A DNA stretch of 20,660 nucleotides from Sulfuriferula sp. (GTDB lineage: Bacteria > Pseudomonadota > Gammaproteobacteria > Burkholderiales > Sulfuriferulaceae), in NCBI GenBank assembly GCA_027311185.1, contig DAICZK010000009.1, forward strand, positions 1 to 20,660. Direction: 5' to 3'. This document shows, in pieces, positions 1 to 6,382 of this stretch. Position 1 is the stretch's first letter. The number at the start of each line of letters is the position of its first letter. Both the position numbers and the translations under genes were made by a program. The notes under the pieces are model-generated. The model made no database searches. It was not told where the DNA came from and saw only the letters and a program-made list of their open reading frames with translations.

Positions 1-301
1 GTTTGGTCCCTATCTGCCGTGGGCGCTGGAAATTTGAAGGGACCTGCTCCTAGTACGAGAGGACCGGAGTGGACGGATCTCTGGTGTACCGGTTATCACG
101 CCAGTGGTATCGCCGGGTAGCTAAATCCGGAAGAGATAAACGCTGAAAGCATCTAAGCGTGAAACTCGCCTTAAGATGAGATTTCCCTGTGGCTAGACCA
201 CACTAAAGGGTCGTTCGAGACCAGGACGTTGATAGGCTGGGTGTGGAAGTGCAGTAATGCATTAAGCTTACCAGTACTAATTGCCCGTGAGGCTTGACCC
301 T
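1..301 (+). rRNA. rrl: 23S ribosomal RNA, 3' end (partial)
   Basis: The window opens inside the 3' domain of 23S rRNA. The sarcin-ricin loop core (cctagtacgagaggaccgg) lies at about 50-68, and the typical end gttgataggctgggtgtg ... gaggcttgaccct runs to about 301. The 5' part lies outside the window. The exact 3' end is estimated by comparison with the remembered Escherichia coli end (gaggcttaacctt). It is followed by a short spacer and a 5S gene on the same strand, as in an ordinary rrn operon. Confidence 0.97.
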
Positions 302-405
302 ATAACCTCAAGCGATTGAGAGTGCGATTGAGAGCGCGCTACCCATAACGACTTACTGACTGCTTCCATTACGATGCGCCGGGCTATCCGACGCATCCGC
401 TTTAC
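302..405 (+). other. 23S-5S internal spacer of the rrn operon
   Basis: This spacer of about 104 bp holds no tRNA gene. It has a 12-bp tandem repeat (gcgattgagagt / gcgattgagagc) at 312-335 and a possible hairpin with arms gatgcg (373-378) and cgcatc (392-397) just upstream of the 5S gene. Such stems commonly take part in rRNA processing, but that role here is inferred. Confidence 0.6.
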
Positions 406-521
406 GTCTGACGACCATAGCGTCCTGGAACCACCCCTTCCCATCCCGAACAGGGCCGTGAAACGGGACAGCGCCGATGATAGTGTGGATTACCCATGTG
501 AAAGTAGGTCATCGTCAGACT
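406..521 (+). rRNA. rrf: 5S ribosomal RNA
   Basis: A complete 5S gene of about 115 nt. The terminal helix is visible as gtctgacga (406-414) pairing with tcgtcagac (512-520). Internal landmarks match the family: ccatcccgaacagggccgtgaaac in the loop B/C region and cagcgccgatgatagtgtgg near the loop A/E region. It follows the 23S end by about 105 bp and is followed by a terminator, so it closes the operon. The ends may be off by one to three bases. Confidence 0.96.
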
Positions 522-532
522 CCCCATTTAAT

Positions 533-560
533 ACGCCCCACCCTCACCGGTGGGGCGTTT
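533..560 (+). terminator. Rho-independent terminator of the rrn operon
   Basis: A 10-bp perfect stem, acgccccacc (533-542) with ggtggggcgt (549-558), closes a 6-nt loop. It starts 12 nt after the 5S end. The stem is GC-rich and followed by ttt, though the T tract is short. Confidence 0.8.
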
Positions 561-653
561 CGCTTTGGGCGACGAGCGCGTGACCTGCTCGAACGCGTGA
601 CCACCCGCGTCGCGGGTTGCGGTGCAGGTTAAGCCCAGGGGCCCCAGCCAAAC

Positions 654-672
654 CAGGTCATCGTCAGACTCC
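654..672 (+). repeat. 19-bp duplicate of the 5S rRNA 3' tail
   Basis: The sequence aggtcatcgtcagactccc at 654-672 repeats exactly the end of the 5S gene and its first flanking bases (505-523). Nothing else of 5S precedes it here, so this is a remnant or seed of a second 5S copy rather than a functional gene. Confidence 0.75.
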
Positions 673-690
673 CTATACCCCAAAACCTGC

Positions 691-710
691 CCCGCGAAGG
701 CGGGTTTTTT
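691..710 (+). terminator. Second rho-independent terminator
   Basis: The hairpin cccgc (691-695), gaag loop, gcggg (700-704) is followed directly by six T (705-710). It lies right after the 5S-tail duplicate and before the epsD-like gene, so it would separate rRNA transcription from that gene. The pairing of 5S tail plus terminator suggests this end was once the end of another 5S gene. Confidence 0.75.
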
Positions 711-711
711 A

Positions 712-739
712 TTGTAAAATGGATCTTGGATTCTAGTAT
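712..739 (+). promoter_or_regulatory. Weak candidate sigma-70 promoter for the epsD-like gene
   Basis: TTGTAA (712-717) and TAGTAT (734-739) are spaced by 16 bp, each matching four of six consensus bases. They lie in the only gap between the terminator at 710 and the gene start at 762. Position supports this call more than the match quality does. Confidence 0.25.
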
Positions 740-761
740 AGCCACCTCTTTGGAAAAATAT

Positions 762-1577
762 ATGCGAAAGCAACAATCGGGCGGGTTTGCGGCACCGTGT
801 CGGTTTAAGTGTAATCTGCCCGGACGTTATTTGTTTACGGCCGCCCTTTTCCTAGGTGCGGTACTCGTTTCTGGTTGCAGTTCCCATTCGGTCCAGGGTC
901 GATCGCAGGTGGTGGCAAAAGTTAACGGTGACGAGGTGACTGTTTATGAGGTAAATCAGTATGTCCAGCTGCAGCCATTATTGGCAGGAACGCCGGAACA
1001 GATACGCCGGAAGGCCATCGACGCCGTGATCGACCAGCACCTTTTGCTGAGTGCGGCCAGGCAGGCTGGGATAGACCGGACTCCCGAGGTAATGCAGGCT
1101 TTATTGCTGGATCGGAAAAACGCGTTGATCAAGGCCTACCTCGCCCAGCGTAGTGCCGACATACCGGTTCGCTCGGCGGACCAGATCAAGGCGTATTATC
1201 AGGGGCATCCGATTTTGTTCGGGCACCGCGCGCTGTACCGGGTTGATGAGTTGCATATCCAGGCCGATAGCGGCCTGCAACGCAAATTGTTGGCGCAACT
1301 GCAGGACAGCAAGACAGTGAGCGATTTTATTGCCGAGTTAGACCAGGCGGCGATTCCCTATGACGAATGGCAAACAGTCAAGGCCCCGGAGTCGATGAGC
1401 GAGTACGAGTTCTCGATGATACCGAAAATGCCGATAGGCGGCGCGTTAATCGTCGAGCAGACGGGCAACCCGCCTGGATTTGCTGACGTTGCAGGGGGTG
1501 ATTCCAGAGCCGATCGCTCTGGAGCGCGCGAAACTGAGAATCGCCGATTTGTTGGCTGCGCAGGAGGCGAAGCTTAA
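762..1577 (+). CDS. epsD: EpsD-like lipoprotein / peptidyl-prolyl isomerase, 3' end frameshifted
   Basis: Resembles the EpsD family of exosortase-associated periplasmic prolyl isomerases, thought to help fold or export envelope components next to the polysaccharide machinery. ATG 762 gives a basic N-terminus, a hydrophobic stretch and a lipobox LVSGC near residues 39-43, so a lipoprotein is predicted; an in-frame TTG at 726 is the alternative start. The SurA-like N-terminal part (AKVNGDEVTVYEVNQYV, then IDQHLLLSAARQAGI) and a degenerate PpiC-like region (FGHRALYRVDELHI) are visible. After about IVEQ the frame carries no family-like sequence; the expected C-terminus continues in another frame (see 1469-1635). 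In related loci epsD usually sits beside epsE-epsL; here it is about 7 kb away, next to the rRNA operon. Confidence 0.8.
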   Translation: MRKQQSGGFAAPCRFKCNLPGRYLFTAALFLGAVLVSGCSSHSVQGRSQVVAKVNGDEVTVYEVNQYVQLQPLLAGTPEQIRRKAIDAVIDQHLLLSAARQAGIDRTPEVMQALLLDRKNALIKAYLAQRSADIPVRSADQIKAYYQGHPILFGHRALYRVDELHIQADSGLQRKLLAQLQDSKTVSDFIAELDQAAIPYDEWQTVKAPESMSEYEFSMIPKMPIGGALIVEQTGNPPGFADVAGGDSRADRSGARETENRRFVGCAGGEA

Positions 1578-1635
1578 AGCCGATAATTTGGTAAAAACCC
1601 TGCGTGCATCGGCAAAAATTGAGTACCTTGACTGA
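1469..1635 (+). pseudogene. epsD: Out-of-frame C-terminus of the epsD-like gene
   Basis: Removing one C from the CCC at 1469-1471 turns the reading into IVEQTGNRLDLLTLQGV followed by IPEPIALERAKLRIADLL and a charged tail ending EYLD, with the stop at 1633-1635. This looks like the normal end of EpsD and would give a protein of about 290 aa. As written, the gene instead ends in an alien tail at 1577. Either the gene carries a real one-base insertion or the assembly has an indel. The sequence alone cannot decide. Confidence 0.7.
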
Positions 1636-1651
1636 TAAAGCGAACTTTTTC

Positions 1652-2293
1652 TTAATCGGAAATAGCCGGGCGATATTTTTTTTTCGCCATTTTCCAGGTC
1701 GCGCGGATGTACGGTAGTTCGTGGCCTGAGAGGTAGAGCGATGTATCGATGATCAAGCGCTGCGTCGGGACGGGTGTGATGCCGGGCGAGGAGAGCAGGC
1801 CAAGCAAGCTAACGGCAATCACCCAGCTGCTTAGCTGGATTTTGGCCGACTGGCTCAAAATCCGGATAAAACTCAAGGCCACAGTGGCGCCCAACAACCA
1901 GCCGCTGATTGCTTCCGACGGTGAATGGGCGTGTACTACCAGGCGCGAATAGGCAATCAGGACGCCGAAACTCAAACCCAATACTATGCCCGCCTGACGG
2001 CCCATGCGGGTCGTGGTTTGCAGCAGCAGATAAAGCAGTACAGGCGCCACCGCTGTCGCGCGCATGGCGTGACCGCTAATTCCGGTAAAATCAAGAGACC
2101 GTATCCCGATGCCCCAGCCGATGAAGGCAATCTTCGTTGCGACTACCAGACCCATTCCGCCGATAAACAGCGCACACCATAATGCGACCAGTCGCCATGC
2201 CCGGTTGAGAGCCAACCAGACAGTGATGGCGATCGCGGCCGGTGCCATAACGGTGAAGCTGCCTGCGGTAGTGATACTGAACCATGAAATCAT
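1652..2293 (-). CDS. PAP2-family membrane phosphatase
   Basis: A type 2 phosphatidic acid phosphatase-like membrane protein. Such enzymes dephosphorylate undecaprenyl pyrophosphate or other lipid phosphates, which would fit carrier recycling in a polysaccharide locus. Counting from ATG 2293 (213 aa), the motif SGH is at residues 73-75 and SR-x5-H at 116-123, followed by E127 where the family usually has D. The first PAP2 motif (K-x6-RP) is not evident. Several hydrophobic segments span the protein. A longer frame starts at 2488, but its extra 65 residues look non-coding and the conserved part begins at MISWFS, so I prefer 2293; neither start has a clear ribosome binding site. It is convergent with the epsD-like gene, with 16 bp between the restored epsD stop and this one. 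Confidence 0.82.
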   Translation of the reverse strand: MISWFSITTAGSFTVMAPAAIAITVWLALNRAWRLVALWCALFIGGMGLVVATKIAFIGWGIGIRSLDFTGISGHAMRATAVAPVLLYLLLQTTTRMGRQAGIVLGLSFGVLIAYSRLVVHAHSPSEAISGWLLGATVALSFIRILSQSAKIQLSSWVIAVSLLGLLSSPGITPVPTQRLIIDTSLYLSGHELPYIRATWKMAKKKYRPAISD

Positions 2294-2602
2294 GAATACA
2301 TTAAGTGTAAATCGCTGCCGCCCGTTGCTACAAGCACGATTTTTAATGATACCACCATTGAGTGAGGTAAAAAATGTGCCTAAGGTTAAAAAATTTCTGC
2401 GGATCCGCTGCAACGAAGTCGGTCTCAGGTCGGTATTGGCGTTCCGCACCAGTGACGGCTTAAAAACGAATGGTGAATGAAATACCATGTTATAGTGATA
2501 TCAAAGGCCTGCACCTGACCTTGTAAATTGGTTTAATGATAACGTCATTTTTAAAAATCTCCGGCCAGCCGAGGCGGGGAATCATTTAAAAGAGTTGGAA
2601 TT
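2294..2602. other. Divergent intergenic region between PAP2 and gtrB-like genes
   Basis: About 309 bp, AT-rich, with no supported gene. It should contain promoters for both directions. On the plus strand CTGACC (2515-2520) and GATAAC (2538-2543) with a 17-bp gap are the best pair I see, but the match is poor. If the PAP2 gene really starts at 2488, the region shrinks to 114 bp. Confidence 0.5.
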
Positions 2603-3646
2603 ATGGACAATGTACAAAGCGTGACGCTGGTCGGCGAGGGGCTGTCCGATCCAGCGTTGCCAAAAATGGCTGGCGCCGATGGTGTGGTGGCAGCTTCGGC
2701 AGTAGACAGGTCTGACGTTTTGTTATCCCTGGTCGTGCCTTTTTATAACGAAGAGGAAACGATATCTCATTTTTTTGAACAGGTTGTCCCGGAACTCGAA
2801 TCGATTCCAGGAACGAGATTCGAAATTGTTTGCGTCAATGATGGCAGTCGCGACGATACGCTACGCCTGCTGATCCTGTTTGCCAATAAGGATGAGCGTG
2901 TCCGTGTCATCGATTTGACGCGCAATTTCGGTAAAGAAGCCGCTCTGTCGGCTGCTATCGACGAAGCAGAAGGCGATATCATTATTCCGTTTGACGCTGA
3001 TTTGCAAGATCCTCCATACATGATCAAACAACTGGTCGCGAAATGGCGAGAGGGTTACGACGTGGTGGTGGCCAAAAGGTCGGACAGATTGTCAGATTCG
3101 CCTTCCAAGGCGTGGAGCGCATTGCTGTTCTACCGTCTCCATAATGCGGTTTCCGATTTGAAAATCCCGGAAAATGTCGGCGATTTTCGCCTTATCACGC
3201 GCGAGGTTGCCGAGGCGCTCAAACGCCTTCCGGAGACTCGTCGATTCATGAAGGGTCTTTTCGCATGGGTAGGCTACGCAACGGCGGAGGTCGAATATGC
3301 GCGCGAACCCCGGATCGCTGGCGAGACGAAATTTTCCCCATGGAAATTATGGAATTTCGCGCTGGAAGGTTTCACAAGCTTCAGTACGTTGCCGTTGCGT
3401 ATCTGGACCTATGTGGGCATAGTGGTCGCCTTATTCGCGCTGGCCAGGGCTGCTTTTCTTGTTATACGGACTTTGCTCTACGGAGTTGATGTGCCCGGTT
3501 ACGCCTCGCTCGCGACGGCGGTGCTTTTGCTGGGCGGCATCCAGCTAATCGGGATAGGCGTGCTGGGCGAGTACATAGGTCGTATCTACCTTGAATCGAA
3601 AAGACGGCCGGTCTATCTGATCAAGCGCCGCTATGGATCGAAGTAG
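2603..3646 (+). CDS. GtrB/DPM1-like polyprenyl-phosphate glycosyltransferase (GT2)
   Basis: A GT2 enzyme of the dolichol/undecaprenyl-phosphate sugar transferase type, which moves a sugar from a nucleotide donor to undecaprenyl phosphate on the cytoplasmic face. Visible motifs are LSLVVPFYNEEETI (about 41-54), VNDGSRDDT (78-86), RNFGKEAAL (107-115) and the metal/substrate loop DADLQDPP (131-138). Two membrane helices lie near the C-terminus (about 272-292 and 300-327), followed by the family ending GEYIGRIYLESKRRPVYLI. The first 40 residues are longer than usual for this family. The gene overlaps the gtrA-like gene by 14 bp, so the two are co-translated partners. Confidence 0.9.
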   Translation: MDNVQSVTLVGEGLSDPALPKMAGADGVVAASAVDRSDVLLSLVVPFYNEEETISHFFEQVVPELESIPGTRFEIVCVNDGSRDDTLRLLILFANKDERVRVIDLTRNFGKEAALSAAIDEAEGDIIIPFDADLQDPPYMIKQLVAKWREGYDVVVAKRSDRLSDSPSKAWSALLFYRLHNAVSDLKIPENVGDFRLITREVAEALKRLPETRRFMKGLFAWVGYATAEVEYAREPRIAGETKFSPWKLWNFALEGFTSFSTLPLRIWTYVGIVVALFALARAAFLVIRTLLYGVDVPGYASLATAVLLLGGIQLIGIGVLGEYIGRIYLESKRRPVYLIKRRYGSK

Positions 3647-4055
3647 AGCCATGCGCGACCGGCCAGGTTTGCTGCGGTTTGTCACCTACGCGATAGTGGG
3701 CGCGGTCGGGACGCTGGCGCAATACGCGATCCTGGTCGCATCGGTTGCCATGCACTGGTTCAGCCCGGTGATTGCGTCCGTTATCGGCGCGGTCGTGGGC
3801 GCTGTCATTAATTATCTGCTCAACGCGCGCATTACTTTTCGCACCCACGCACACTCCTCGGCATTGCCGAAGTTCGCGATTACTGCCTTGCTTGGGGTGG
3901 TTATCAACGAGGTGCTGATGAAGGTACTTATCGATTTCCTCGGAATGAATTACCTCATTGCGCAGATTATTGCCACGCTGGTCGTGCTGGGTGTCACTTA
4001 CGGCATCAATCTGGTTTGGACTTTCCGGCGTGCCGGCACCCGGTTGAATTCATGA
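3633..4055 (+). CDS. GtrA-like membrane protein (putative polyprenyl-phosphate-sugar flippase)
   Basis: A 140-aa protein with four hydrophobic segments and GtrA-family signatures: FVTYAIVGAVGTLAQY in the first helix, ASVIGAVVGAVINYLLNARITF after the second, and GVTYGINLVWTF in the last. GtrA proteins are thought to flip the undecaprenyl-linked sugar made by a GtrB partner, encoded here just upstream. The first ATG (3633) overlaps the upstream gene; a second in-frame ATG at 3651 would start just after its stop. No strong ribosome binding site separates them, so translational coupling is likely. Confidence 0.88.
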   Translation: MDRSRAMRDRPGLLRFVTYAIVGAVGTLAQYAILVASVAMHWFSPVIASVIGAVVGAVINYLLNARITFRTHAHSSALPKFAITALLGVVINEVLMKVLIDFLGMNYLIAQIIATLVVLGVTYGINLVWTFRRAGTRLNS

Positions 4056-4108
4056 CTATTACCGCGAGGCTTAATGGGTGCGCGGAATCCATGTCAACCG
4101 GATGATCA

Positions 4109-4114
4109 AGGAGC
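4109..4114 (+). promoter_or_regulatory. Ribosome binding site fixing the GT39 start
   Basis: AAGGAG, separated by about 6 nt from ATG 4120. It argues for that start rather than the in-frame GTG at 4078. Confidence 0.7.
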
Positions 4115-4119
4115 CTGTT

Positions 4120-5664
4120 ATGAACGCATTTTTCGCAGGGCGCGAGCCACTCGACCGCCGCTACTTCTGGGCGGCGTGCATTATCGTCTGCCTGATCGGC
4201 TTTGCGCTCAGATTGCCTACCCTGGAGCGCTCTTTATGGCTGGATGAGACTTACAGCGCATGGTTCTCCGCGCTGCCCTTGCACGAGCTCTGGACTCGGG
4301 TGCCTTTGTACGAGACGCATCCTCCGATGTATTACACGCTGCTCAAAGGCTGGAGCACGTTGTTCGGAACGAGCGAGGTGGCGTTGCGCGCGATGTCGGT
4401 GCTAGGCAGCGTCGCGACGATACTGCTTCTCGCCGTATCAGGGCGAGTATTGCGGGCAGGGCCGTTGGGCGAGCGGGTCGCATTGCTTGCCGCGTTATTT
4501 CTGGCGGTTAACAGAGGGCACATCCAATATGCGCAGCAAGCGCGCCCTTATGCGCTTGAAACGCTGGCAGCCACTGCGGCTATCCTGTTTTCGCTGGTCG
4601 TGTTGCGCGCCTTGGTAGCGCAGAGCGGGCGCACGTTGCATACATTACAATTGCGCCCGCTATTGCCCGGCATGCTGGGGCTTGCGCTGGCGGCGGGCAT
4701 GACGCTCTGGTTGCATGATACCGCTCTGTTCATCGCATTCGGAATATGGGCCGGGTTGACCCTGTCACTGCTGTTTGCCGTACCGGGGTCGCGTCTTGTT
4801 CAGGCGCTGGCAATTGGCGCGCCGGGTGTTGTAGCGCTGCTGCTGTGGTCGCCGTTTCTGCCGCTCTTTCTTGCCCAAAGCCATAACGTGCAGAGCATGC
4901 CCTTCTGGATTTCCACCAAATTGAGCGATTTATGGGGCGCCTGGTTTCTGGTGACCGCAGGCGGCAGACTGTTGTTATTTGTAGATGGTCTGCTTGCGCT
5001 GGCGGGGTTTATCGTGCTTTGGCGCGGCGACAGGCCGTCCGCTATTCACCTGATGACCATACTGCTGCTGCCGTTGGCGACTATCCTGTCGATTAATTAT
5101 TTCGTGAAACCGGTTTTTATTGATCGCCTGTTTGAATGGATGACGCCTCCCGTTATGGCGCTCGTGGCGTTGGGCGTGATGGCCGGGTTGCGTCGAGTGA
5201 GCCTGCGTAAATGGGCCGCATTGGCGATTATTGCGCTCTCTCTGGTGTCTGCTTACCGATATTATCTTTATCCCACCGAAGATTGGCGCGGCTGGCTGGC
5301 GTTGATTGCCGCCAAATCGGAGCCTGGTGACCTGGTGGCTGTCGTCCCGAACGAGATTGAAATGCCGCTCAGCTATTACGCCGCTAAACGCCAGTCATTC
5401 CCCGATATATTGTATGTCCCGGCGCCTTTTCCGGCGCTCGGTCTCAAGCGACGCTATATCGGCAATCTGGGTTCCCCAGCCGTTATTCCGGCAGACAGGG
5501 CGTTGGTGCGCGCAGCGCTGCAAAACCATCGCCGCGTCTGGCTTCTGGAGCGCGCTGTCCGTTTATACGATCCGCAGAATTTGATCCGAAAACAGATATT
5601 GACGACGCGAAAATTCGAGGCGTCGTACGGCTCTGGATCAATTATCATCGATCTTTTTGATTGA
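4120..5664 (+). CDS. GT39/ArnT-like integral membrane glycosyltransferase
   Basis: A 514-aa GT-C fold enzyme of the dolichyl-phosphate-mannose-protein mannosyltransferase/ArnT type, expected to transfer a sugar from an undecaprenyl-phosphate carrier on the periplasmic side. Evidence is a first transmembrane helix followed by the acidic loop WLDETYSAW (D42/E43, the usual catalytic site) and ETHPPMYYTLLKGW (about 65-78), then many hydrophobic helices and a C-terminal soluble part (from about 395). It is the third gene after gtrB-like and gtrA-like, giving the classic donor-synthase, flippase, transferase trio. The acceptor (polysaccharide, lipid A or protein) cannot be read from the sequence. 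Transcription ends at the hairpin at 5743-5774. Confidence 0.88.
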   Translation: MNAFFAGREPLDRRYFWAACIIVCLIGFALRLPTLERSLWLDETYSAWFSALPLHELWTRVPLYETHPPMYYTLLKGWSTLFGTSEVALRAMSVLGSVATILLLAVSGRVLRAGPLGERVALLAALFLAVNRGHIQYAQQARPYALETLAATAAILFSLVVLRALVAQSGRTLHTLQLRPLLPGMLGLALAAGMTLWLHDTALFIAFGIWAGLTLSLLFAVPGSRLVQALAIGAPGVVALLLWSPFLPLFLAQSHNVQSMPFWISTKLSDLWGAWFLVTAGGRLLLFVDGLLALAGFIVLWRGDRPSAIHLMTILLLPLATILSINYFVKPVFIDRLFEWMTPPVMALVALGVMAGLRRVSLRKWAALAIIALSLVSAYRYYLYPTEDWRGWLALIAAKSEPGDLVAVVPNEIEMPLSYYAAKRQSFPDILYVPAPFPALGLKRRYIGNLGSPAVIPADRALVRAALQNHRRVWLLERAVRLYDPQNLIRKQILTTRKFEASYGSGSIIIDLFD

Positions 5665-5742
5665 TCCGGCGACAAACGGCATAGCCTGGTTAATGACATG
5701 GATGCCTGATGCGGCGCGAGTTTCATGTAAATGATGGGCAAC

Positions 5743-5774
5743 AAAAAGCGGCAGTTTATTACTTGCCGCTTTTT
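5743..5774. terminator. Bidirectional rho-independent terminator
   Basis: Perfect 11-bp arms AAAAAGCGGCA (5743-5753) and TGCCGCTTTTT (5764-5774) give T tracts on both strands. It lies between the plus-strand GT39 gene and the minus-strand PEP-CTERM gene, so it serves both convergent units. Confidence 0.88.
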
Positions 5775-5829
5775 ATCCGTCAGGCTGATCGTGTTGCTGC
5801 TAATTTGCGTCTCAGGATTTCCCTGCTTT

Positions 5830-6051
5830 CTACTTGTTTTTACGACGCAAGCGCAAACCGATAAGACCCAAACCGACGGCCATCAGAGACAGAGTGCTCG
5901 CCTCCGGAACGGACGGGGTGACGCGTACGCCTTTGTCGTCGAAATCCCTGTGATGGTGATCGTCAAAGACAGGTCCGGCATTTGCAGTTGCAGCCACGGC
6001 GCCAGCAGCCAGAATTGCGGCCAGACCGGCTGATTTGATAAATTGGTTCAT
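5830..6051 (-). CDS. Small PEP-CTERM protein 1 (exosortase substrate)
   Basis: A 73-aa protein with a complete PEP-CTERM layout: signal peptide ending ATANA (1-25), a short linker, the motif VPEAS, a hydrophobic helix (TLSLMAVGLGLIGL) and the basic tail RLRRKNK. Exosortases process such proteins at the PEP motif; XrtB is encoded 7 kb away in this locus. ATG 6051 is supported by AGGAG 7 nt upstream and by the signal peptide, while a longer frame to 6153 only adds unlikely residues. The stretch between signal peptide and PEP motif is only about 22 residues, rich in His and Asp (FDDHHHRDFDD), so the processed product would be a peptide rather than a folded domain. It is paralogous to the next minus-strand gene. 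Confidence 0.9.
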   Translation of the reverse strand: MNQFIKSAGLAAILAAGAVAATANAGPVFDDHHHRDFDDKGVRVTPSVPEASTLSLMAVGLGLIGLRLRRKNK

Positions 6052-6106
6052 GTTAAGCTCCTTGTAAATTAAAGTACGTAGATGTTTTGTAACACAGATC
6101 ACGTAA

Positions 6107-6133
6107 ATTATATTCCTCCCGAGCTTGTGGCAA
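6107..6133 (-). promoter_or_regulatory. Candidate sigma-70 promoter of PEP-CTERM gene 1
   Basis: Minus-strand TTGCCA (6133-6128) and a perfect TATAAT (6112-6107), spaced by a short 15 bp. It would give a leader of about 50 nt before ATG 6051. The -10 match is perfect but the spacing is below optimum. Confidence 0.45.
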
Positions 6134-6175
6134 GGAAGGAGCAATCCAGGCAATCATTACAGGGGCATATTTGGT

Positions 6176-6192
6176 TTACTGTCCGACAGTAA
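6176..6192. promoter_or_regulatory. 17-bp palindromic operator-like site
   Basis: TTACTGTCCGACAGTAA is a perfect inverted repeat (8-bp arms, one central base). It lies about 45 bp upstream of the -35 hexamer of the sigma-70 candidate and about 40 bp downstream of the sigma-54-like promoter on the same strand. It is a plausible regulator-binding site; the regulator is unknown. Confidence 0.5.
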
Positions 6193-6230
6193 CGCCAACC
6201 ATTGCATGCCATTGTAACACTTATAGTATA

Positions 6231-6246
6231 AGCACACAATGTGCCA
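6231..6246 (-). promoter_or_regulatory. Sigma-54 (RpoN)-like promoter upstream of PEP-CTERM gene 1
   Basis: On the minus strand the sequence reads TGGCACATTGTGTGCT. The -24 element TGGCAC is perfect, the -12 element is GTGC(T) against TTGC(A/T), and the invariant GG and GC are exactly 10 bp apart. Transcription would run toward ATG 6051 with a leader of about 170 nt. RpoN control of PEP-CTERM genes through PrsK/PrsR is known in related bacteria, which supports the reading. No prsK/prsR gene is in this window. Confidence 0.55.
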
Positions 6247-6382
6247 GTTTTATGACAGCGATGGAATTATTTCAGGGATGAAGTGCAATCACCAGGAGCG
6301 ACGAGATAAGAGATGATTTGTTGCGGTTCGGGACCCTGGGGCGTCTGCCAGGGCAACTGATTTGGCGGGTAAAACGGCTTAC

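Noticed and set aside
2294..2488. A 65-residue N-terminal extension of the PAP2 protein
   Set aside because: It is open and starts with ATG, but has no ribosome binding site, looks non-coding in composition, and the family-like part begins at the later Met. I kept it only as an alternative start.
6334..6353. GC-rich hairpin CCCTGG / CCAGGG downstream of PEP-CTERM gene 2
   Set aside because: Good stem, but no T tract on the minus strand where it would have to act. Mentioned only as context.
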